DNA from: Pedobacter mucosus
GTDB lineage: Bacteria; Bacteroidota; Bacteroidia; Sphingobacteriales; Sphingobacteriaceae
Assembly (NCBI RefSeq): GCF_022200785.1
Contig: NZ_CP087585.1
Coordinates: 3,596,001 to 3,660,000, forward strand
Direction: 5' to 3'
Length of the DNA stretch: 64,000 nt
In this document: positions 61,601 through 64,000 of the stretch, one piece after another
How positions within the stretch are numbered: position 1 is the first letter of the stretch
Layout: the number at the start of each line of letters is the position of its first letter
Position numbers and translations under genes: made by a program
Notes under the pieces: model-generated
Told to the model about the DNA's origin: nothing
Seen by the model: only the letters and a program-made list of their open reading frames with translations
The model's database searches: none

Positions 61601-64000
61601 TGCGTAAGTATATGGACCTGTTCCACCTGTTGCAGACGGAATAGTTTGCGGTGTATATGTAGTTCCGGTTGTTCCGTTAGCTAGTGTAGCTGCTGGTAAA
61701 ACCAATGGATCAATCACTTTAAGCGTATAATTAGCCGTGATTACATTACCATTAGCATCTGTTACGGTAACTGGAATTGTAAAGTTTCCAATTTGAGTAG
61801 GTGTACCAGCAATTATTCTAGTTGAAGGATCAAAAGTTAATCCCGGAGGAAGACTAGTAGCTGAATAAGTATATGGGCCTGTGCCACCTGTAGCAGTTGG
61901 AATTCCATTTGTTGAATATGGTGTGCCAGTTATACCATTTGGCAATGCTCCAGGAGCTAAAGCCAAAACCGATGTTACTGTTAAGTTAAATGTTGCGTTT
62001 GTGCTACAGCCTTTAGTATCAGTTGCTGTAACTTCAAATGTTGGATTACCTATTGCGGTTGGTGTTCCGCTTACTAAACCACTTGGGGATAAAGTTAAAC
62101 CAGCTGGTAGATTACTGCCTGTAGCCAAAGTATAAATGAAACCTGGTGTACCGCCAGTAGCTAATGGAAGCTGTTTGCTATAAGGAGATGCAATTGTTGC
62201 ATTCGTTAAGGTTGTCCCTGCAAATATAATTGCTGGATTGACAGTAACAGTTACTGGAACCCTAGTTACATTTGAACAAGAGCCTTTACTTACCTGAACG
62301 TAATAGGTAGTTGTTGAAGATAAAGCTGGAGTTGTAAAATTAGCTCCTGTGCCCACTTGTGTTCCACCTGTTGGGGCAGTAAACCAAGCTAACGTTGTAC
62401 CACCATTTGCAGTTGCACTTAAAGTTGCTGTGGTACCTGAACAAATGGATTGAGCACCAGATATAAATGTTGGATTTGGATAAATTACAGTTGCACCATA
62501 AACATCTAAACTTGTTAAAGCTGTAACTAATGCACCAAAACTAACCTGAACTCTATCGTAAGTTCCACCTGCTAAAACAGTTGCTGTGAAACGATTTCCC
62601 GATAGAAGTTTAAGATCTAATAATGCGCCATTTAACTGCACTGTTCTTACAACTGATGTGCCATTGAAAATAGTAACGGTTACATTGTTTAATAAACCAA
62701 CATCAGCTAAACCAGTTGGTAAAGCTAAGTCTAAACGGATACTATCCGTAGCTACTCCTGTAGAAGGAAAAATTAACTGTTGACGACCAATTGAACCAAC
62801 ACCTACAGAAAGTGTTATTCTAGTAAAATTATTAGGATTAGCGTCCGTAGAATTACCTGCATCCGTTATACCGCAAACTAAACATAATCCGGTTATACCA
62901 GAGCTTTGAGAATTAGCAGCATTACAAGCAGCACCACCACCATTGGTTAAAACAGTTACGGTTACAGGAACACGACTTGCGCTCTTACATCCATTTGTGC
63001 TAGTTGTTTCAATATAATAAATTTTTGTTGCCGTTAAAGCAGGAGTAGTGAAAGCGTTTCCTGATCCAACTTGCGTACCTGCTGTTGCTGCATCAAACCA
63101 TGCGATGGTGTTACCTGCATCAGCAGTTGCAGTTAATGTTGTAGTTTGACCAGCATTTATAACTTGACTATTAGTTGTTACTGTCGCTAAAGTAGCTGGT
63201 GGGTTAATGGATACAGAAACAGGTGTTCTTGTACTTGTTGCCGTTCCTGAAACTGCCTCTGCATAAAATATTGTTGCTGAGGTAACAGCTGGAGTTACAA
63301 AAGTACCATTGTTACCTGTTACTAATGGTGTGCTTCCTGTTGAAGCATACCAGTTATATGTTACGCCAGGCTGAAGGTTACTTACTGTTAAAGTAGCACT
63401 GCTACCAGTACATACAGTGGCAGAAGCTACTGTTGGAGCATCTACCGTTACAGTTATCGAATAAGTAGTAGTGGCCTTATTATTATTTGCATCTGTAGCA
63501 GTTAAAGAAACATTAAAGGTTCCGCCTTGTGTTGGAGTGCCAGTGATTTCTCTTGTAGTTGGATTAAAACTTAATCCTGGAGGAAGATTTGAAGCTACAT
63601 ATGAATAAGGAGCTGTTCCACCTGTTACTGCTGGTAGAATTTGCGTTGGATAAGGGTGATTAACAATTCCGTTTGGTAAAGTTTTAGATGGTAAACTTAG
63701 CGTTCCAATTACCTTAATTGAATAAGTATTGCTGGCTTGTTTACCTTGACTATCAGTTACTGTAACACCAATAATATAATTTCCTGCCTGTGTTGGTGTA
63801 CCAGAAACCGCTCTTGTGGTTGGGTTGTAAGCTAATCCAGCAGGAATATTTGAGCCAACATAAGTATAAGGACCAACACCGCCTGTTGCAACAGGTAGAA
63901 TCTGTGTGGCATAAACCGCTCCTTCTGTTCCATCTGGCAAAGTTGCCGCTGGTAATAAAAGTAAACTATTTACAGTGATACTATAATTAGTTGTAACCGA
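52676..64000 (-). CDS. giant T9SS-exported multi-domain surface protein (N-terminal end outside window)
   Basis: Over 3,770 codons are open to the right edge; the apparent TTG start at 63940 is not the real start, since the frame reads on as VTTNYSITVNSLLLLPAAT. The visible order is as follows. Putative-Ig (He_PIG) domains with GGTAPYSYVASNLPPGLSF-type repeats alternate with CHU-type Ig-like domains (GSSATLSVSN, YYVE). Four ~165-residue domains of unknown family lie among them. Eleven 90-residue units follow, each with an xICxGS and an NKCEN cysteine, then four Ig-like domains, an Fn3-like domain (PTSVTFAWAAIAGATAYEVS), and the C-terminal type-B sorting domain (YIPNTFTPNNDGKNDIFLI, WDGTFKGVNQPIGVYVYMVE). 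Probably an adhesin or filament. PorP/SprF and PorE-like genes follow in the same operon. Confidence 0.92.
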   Translation of the reverse strand, partial: SVTTNYSITVNSLLLLPAATLPDGTEGAVYATQILPVATGGVGPYTYVGSNIPAGLAYNPTTRAVSGTPTQAGNYIIGVTVTDSQGKQASNTYSIKVIGTLSLPSKTLPNGIVNHPYPTQILPAVTGGTAPYSYVASNLPPGLSFNPTTREITGTPTQGGTFNVSLTATDANNNKATTTYSITVTVDAPTVASATVCTGSSATLTVSNLQPGVTYNWYASTGSTPLVTGNNGTFVTPAVTSATIFYAEAVSGTATSTRTPVSVSINPPATLATVTTNSQVINAGQTTTLTATADAGNTIAWFDAATAGTQVGSGNAFTTPALTATKIYYIETTSTNGCKSASRVPVTVTVLTNGGGAACNAANSQSSGITGLCLVCGITDAGNSTDANPNNFTRITLSVGVGSIGRQQLIFPSTGVATDSIRLDLALPTGLADVGLLNNVTVTIFNGTSVVRTVQLNGALLDLKLLSGNRFTATVLAGGTYDRVQVSFGALVTALTSLDVYGATVIYPNPTFISGAQSICSGTTATLSATANGGTTLAWFTAPTGGTQVGTGANFTTPALSSTTTYYVQVSKGSCSNVTRVPVTVTVNPAIIFAGTTLTNATIASPYSKQLPLATGGTPGFIYTLATGSNLPAGLTLSPSGLVSGTPTAIGNPTFEVTATDTKGCSTNATFNLTVTSVLALAPGALPNGITGTPYSTNGIPTATGGTGPYTYSATSLPPGLTFDPSTRIIAGTPTQIGNFTIPVTVTDANGNVITANYTLKVIDPLVLPAATLANGTTGTTYTPQTIPSATGGTGPYTYASTTGLPPGLTFDPATRAITGIPTQSGTFSVPVTVTDADGRTATNNYSIIVIDPFSLPGAILPDGTEGTVYTTQTLPSALGGVGPYTYVASNLPAGLSYNQSTREVSGTPTQAGNYSIGVTATDSEGRKASNTYALKIIGVLSLPGATLPNGIVGSPYAPQTLPAVVGGTAPYTYLATNLPPGLNFNTATREITGTPTLGGTFTISLTATDANGNKATTAYSLTVTVGDPIVASATVCAGSSATLSVSNLLSGVTYNWYASTGSTPLVTGNNGTFITPAVSSSTVFYVEAISGTAVSSRVAVTVSINPSATLATVTTNSQVINAGQSTTLLATADAGNTIQWYDANTGGNQVGSGNSFTTPVLSATTIYYVETTNANGCKSVTRVPVTVTVIINGGGADCNAANSQNSGITGLCVLCGITDAGNSTDANPNNFTRISLSVGVGASGYQQLIFPTVGTATDSLRLDLALPGGLLDLTALGNVTLNVMNGSTVVRTVQLNSSLLNLQLLSGSRFAATILAGGAYDRVRVSFGALVTAVTSLDIYGATVIYPRPTITAGAQTICAGSTATLTATANGGTTLAWYDAATGGTQLATGETFTTPVLSTSTTYYIQISKGTCANLTRVPVTITVTPALPTPVLATIANVCEGSSATLSVANPDAAVTYKWYDAATSGTLLFTGPVFSTPILTTATTYYVEASQGNCTSAVRAAAAVSVNPRPVLPVVTASSSTVSAGQTAILTASSLDATNTFNWYTSNTSTTPVYVGSTYVTPPLLITTTYFVASVSTNGCTSASRVQVTITVDGNTPNPVPCEAATTQVNGVTGVALLSGVFNPALAIDNDTQTASSLVMPVGALAASVYQRVGFGSLSQIGDTVRVLVSSPGKLLSLSLLGNAAITTYVGTNSNGDSRLLNSGLLNIQLLSGNTQALITFVPTNVFDGVEVRLNSGILGALTSINLNYAQRILVAPTVKSANVTACVGQTTQIEVSNPSASLTYKWYDATGTYLTGKDGIIFTTPILTGDTKFYVAAVSASGCVSYKTLVTVTTNPAPVTPDLLSASVNTCPNTSVTFQVKNPIAGTTYNWYSSAISTTVLFTGDTFVTPLVTANTSYFVSAVNSCGTSSTRTEGKITLGTIDVPVITPPSITISRGSVAELKATSSTTGATINWYTTANGIVPVFTGETFVTPPLNATTTYYVEATILGGCTATSRATVTVTVVPPGTPETTPCGAATTTVASGFTGLGLLGGVYNPTFAVDNDINTGSSLVIPVGLLGASAYHQVGFTGLSNVGDALTIKISNPGALLSLAVLPNLTVTTFQGTTSNNDAVSISNPLISLKLLAGGTSAILTFVPTSRFDGVELRLSSGILGALTSVNLDYAQRVIAKPILTAVTASACQGASATLSVQNPQANIIYKWYLGTTYQTGKDGATFLTDPALSAGAYTYSVRATANGCETLGTEVVVTILAPPAAPIPSTTNPATTCIGSPATLSVQAVAGVVYNWYDAAIGGNMLVTNNSSFTTPTSLSAGTYSYYVEAVSGTGCSNSTRAVVSIIVNPFADPTDLTVTGTTSLCASGTTILTATSSTVTNPVFTWYTNAALTQVAFVGAVFNTPAIAVTTKYFVTVSGTNKCANTPGNAKEVTVTVNPIAVPTDINLAGTSTVCGGSSVTLTATSTTVTNPIFTWYSDAALTTIAFTGTSFTTPVLTATTTYYVTVKGDNKCENTAATAKSITITVNPLATDLDITTSGITSICKGSTTDLSASTTTVINPIFTWYSNANLTTVAHIGASFTTPTLTSNTTYYVTVKGDNKCENLPANAKVVTVTVKEIAVAADITVSNAQICSGSTVMLMASSTTVTQPLFTWYSDASLTSVVFTGPTFTVTGLTTTTTFYVSVKGANKCENTAADAKAVTITVNPLAISTDIILNGSTVVCAGSSAVLSATSPTVTNPIFTWYSDAALTNVSFIGATYTTPPLTTNTTFYVTVKGDNKCENAPGTARIITITVSPVSTAADIAAADATICSGSGTTLVASTTTVTNPTFTWYNNAALTSVAYVGTSFVTPILNATTKYYVTVKGDNKCENSSITVKIVTVNVNPAALASDITLSTPVIVCGSGTAVINASSTTVTSPIFTWYRDASLTSVAFTGPIFTTPVLTTTTTYYVTVKGANKCENTAANAAVVTIKVNPIAVASDIVVNGSTNICGGSAAVLTASSTTVTNPVFTWYSNAALSNVAFVGAVFTTPILATSTTYYVTVKGDNKCENSAATAKVINIVVNPIASPSDVTAADATICSGSSASLVASSTTVTNPVFTWYSDAALTTPVFTGVTFNTPALTALTRYYLTVKGDNRCESSAANAKVVTVIVNAVAVALDITIPAPAKICGSGTAVLSASSTTVTNPIFTWYTDASLTSIAFMGPTFTTPVLTATTTYYVTVKGTNKCENTASGAKIVTVTVNPIAVATDITVTGSTSICASAAATLTATSTTVTNPIFTWYSDASLNTVVFTGSSFTTPILTASTTYYVTVKGDNKCENNASTARAVAITVNALPNNPVVSVPNGGICAGDGATLTITNAQAGVTYEWYNAATGGNLLFTGTTFTVATLATTTDYYILAIGTAGCSSNSGRVKATVTVNAKPTVPTVASTSVSVCTGSSAILTVTNPQIGVVYNWYTAATGGTPVGTGTTFTTPVANTNTTYYVGGANGSCTSVSRTPVNVIALPVPVAPASVTAANGTICAGSSTILTVNNPVTGLIYRWYAASSSGPVLAEGITFTTPNLTATTVYYVEAIALGGCASPTRTGVTVNVLPILEKPSVVVQTTTPTSVTFAWAAIAGATAYEVSQDNGLTWVSPTTGSTGTTYLVAGMKPDQSVSILVRAKGQIDCQTSANGSATGKATNPLGNAVYIPNTFTPNNDGKNDIFLIYGNTIASAKMSVFTQWGQLIFQSDNFANGWDGTFKGVNQPIGVYVYMVEITFNDGSDSRRKGTITLIR
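54010..56960 (-). repeat. tandem array of eleven 270-bp coding units
   Basis: Eleven in-frame units of 270 bp (90 residues). The NKCEN codons recur near 54050, 54320, 54590, 54855, 55120, 55395, 55660, 55930, 56200, 56470 and 56740. Each unit has the pattern TTTYYVTVKGDNKCEN, then xxICxGSxxxLxASSTTVT, NPIFTWYSDAALTxVAFTG, and TTPxL. The outermost (56740) is the most divergent (GTNKCANTPGNAK). Spacing is nearly constant, consistent with expansion by unequal recombination. Confidence 0.85.
57475..57955 (-). repeat. unassigned ~165-residue domain, copy 4
   Basis: Protein region from PCGAATTTVASGFTGLGLLG through VDNDINTGSSLVIPVG and FVPTSRFDGVELRLSSGILG to LDYAQRVIAKP. It is homologous to the regions at 58725-59190, 59950-60420 and 62470-62945. 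I know no family name for it. Confidence 0.7.
58725..59190 (-). repeat. unassigned ~165-residue domain, copy 3
   Basis: Region from PCEAATTQVNGVTGVALLSG through AIDNDTQTASSLVMPVG and FVPTNVFDGVEVRLNSGILG to LNYAQRILVAP. It shares the pattern A-x-D/N ... S-L-V-x-P-V-G ... F-D-G-V-E-V-R ... G-x-L-T-S with copy 4 and, more distantly, copies 1 and 2. Confidence 0.7.
59950..60420 (-). repeat. unassigned ~165-residue domain, copy 2
   Basis: Region from DCNAANSQNSGITGLCVLCG through TDANPNNFTRISLSVGVG and GGAYDRVRVSFGALVTAVTS to LDIYGATVIYP. It has two extra Cys (LCVLCG) not present in copies 3 and 4. It is part of the 2,520-bp super-duplication with copy 1. Confidence 0.7.
62470..62945 (-). repeat. 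unassigned ~165-residue domain, copy 1
   Basis: Region from ACNAANSQSSGITGLCLVCG through TDANPNNFTRITLSVGVG and GGTYDRVQVSFGALVTALTS to LDVYGATVIYP. It is nearly the same as copy 2, at a distance of exactly 2,520 bp. Confidence 0.7.

Larger units (their letters stand above)
59730..64000 (-). repeat. 2,520-bp super-duplication within the giant gene
   Basis: Landmarks recur at a constant offset of 2,520 bp (840 residues). CCTTCTGTTCCATC is at 61401 and 63921; the codons for SKGTC/SKGSC lie at 59761 and 62281. The homologous blocks are about 59,730-61,430 and 62,250-63,950; the region between is more He_PIG domains. No net indel is apparent across about 1.7 kb. The outer copy continues beyond the right edge. 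Confidence 0.75.

Noticed and set aside
63938..63940. TTG start codon of the giant protein
   Set aside because: The frame continues to base 64000 with He_PIG-like sequence; the true start and signal peptide are outside the window.

Overview
The window reads as a chromosomal segment of a Bacteroidota bacterium, most likely in the Pedobacter/Sphingobacteriaceae area. Evidence: AT-rich intergenic DNA, almost no Shine-Dalgarno sequences, promoters of the TTTG-N19-TAnnTTTG type, a T9SS type-B sorting domain with PorP/SprF and PorE-like partners, LytTR/LytS two-component pairs, and Bacteroidota-style lipoproteins. The genus is an inference from protein style; no rRNA is present.

Left part (1-12 kb): the 3' end of lspA, then sucB and sucA (2-oxoglutarate dehydrogenase E2 and E1, minus strand). 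A light-repair neighbourhood follows: a DASH-type cryptochrome (minus), a MuiA-like DUF4139 protein, a TIGR01777 epimerase-like protein and a CPD photolyase (plus). Two FKBP lipoproteins converge on the photolyase.

12-19 kb: a minus-strand fatty-acid beta-oxidation operon (MarR regulator, FadB/FadN-type multifunctional enzyme, thiolase, acyl-CoA dehydrogenase). Its promoter carries a long dyad that overlaps the predicted -33 and -7 boxes. Two of its intercistronic gaps are bounded by inverted copies of a ~32-47 bp repeat, and one of these holds a four-helix-bundle (23S-IVS type) gene.

19-44 kb: a hypothetical secreted protein, an OmpA-family porin, gamma-glutamyltransferase overlapping a long-chain acyl-CoA synthetase, a small outer-membrane barrel, a complete RND efflux operon (minus), an M61 peptidase, a second complete RND efflux operon (plus) followed by an N-acetylglucosamine-kinase-like gene, a single-domain response regulator, htpG, and a stand-alone HsdR_N nuclease-like protein preceded by a tiny membrane peptide gene.

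44.5-49.5 kb is the most unusual part: a compact putative class I lanthipeptide locus made of a LytTR response regulator, a 46-residue precursor-like peptide gene, a LytS-type histidine kinase and a full-length LanB dehydratase, on alternating strands. No LanC, protease or transporter is in the window. A shared sequence element lies upstream of the regulator and in the divergent kinase/precursor interval, so the peptide may be a regulated or signalling RiPP.

Right part (49.6-64 kb): a minus-strand type IX secretion unit of a giant multi-domain surface protein (>3,770 residues, running off the right edge), PorP/SprF and a PorE-like OmpA protein. The giant protein holds 11 copies of a 90-residue Cys-pair unit, a 2,520-bp super-duplication and four copies of a ~165-residue domain that I cannot assign to a known family.
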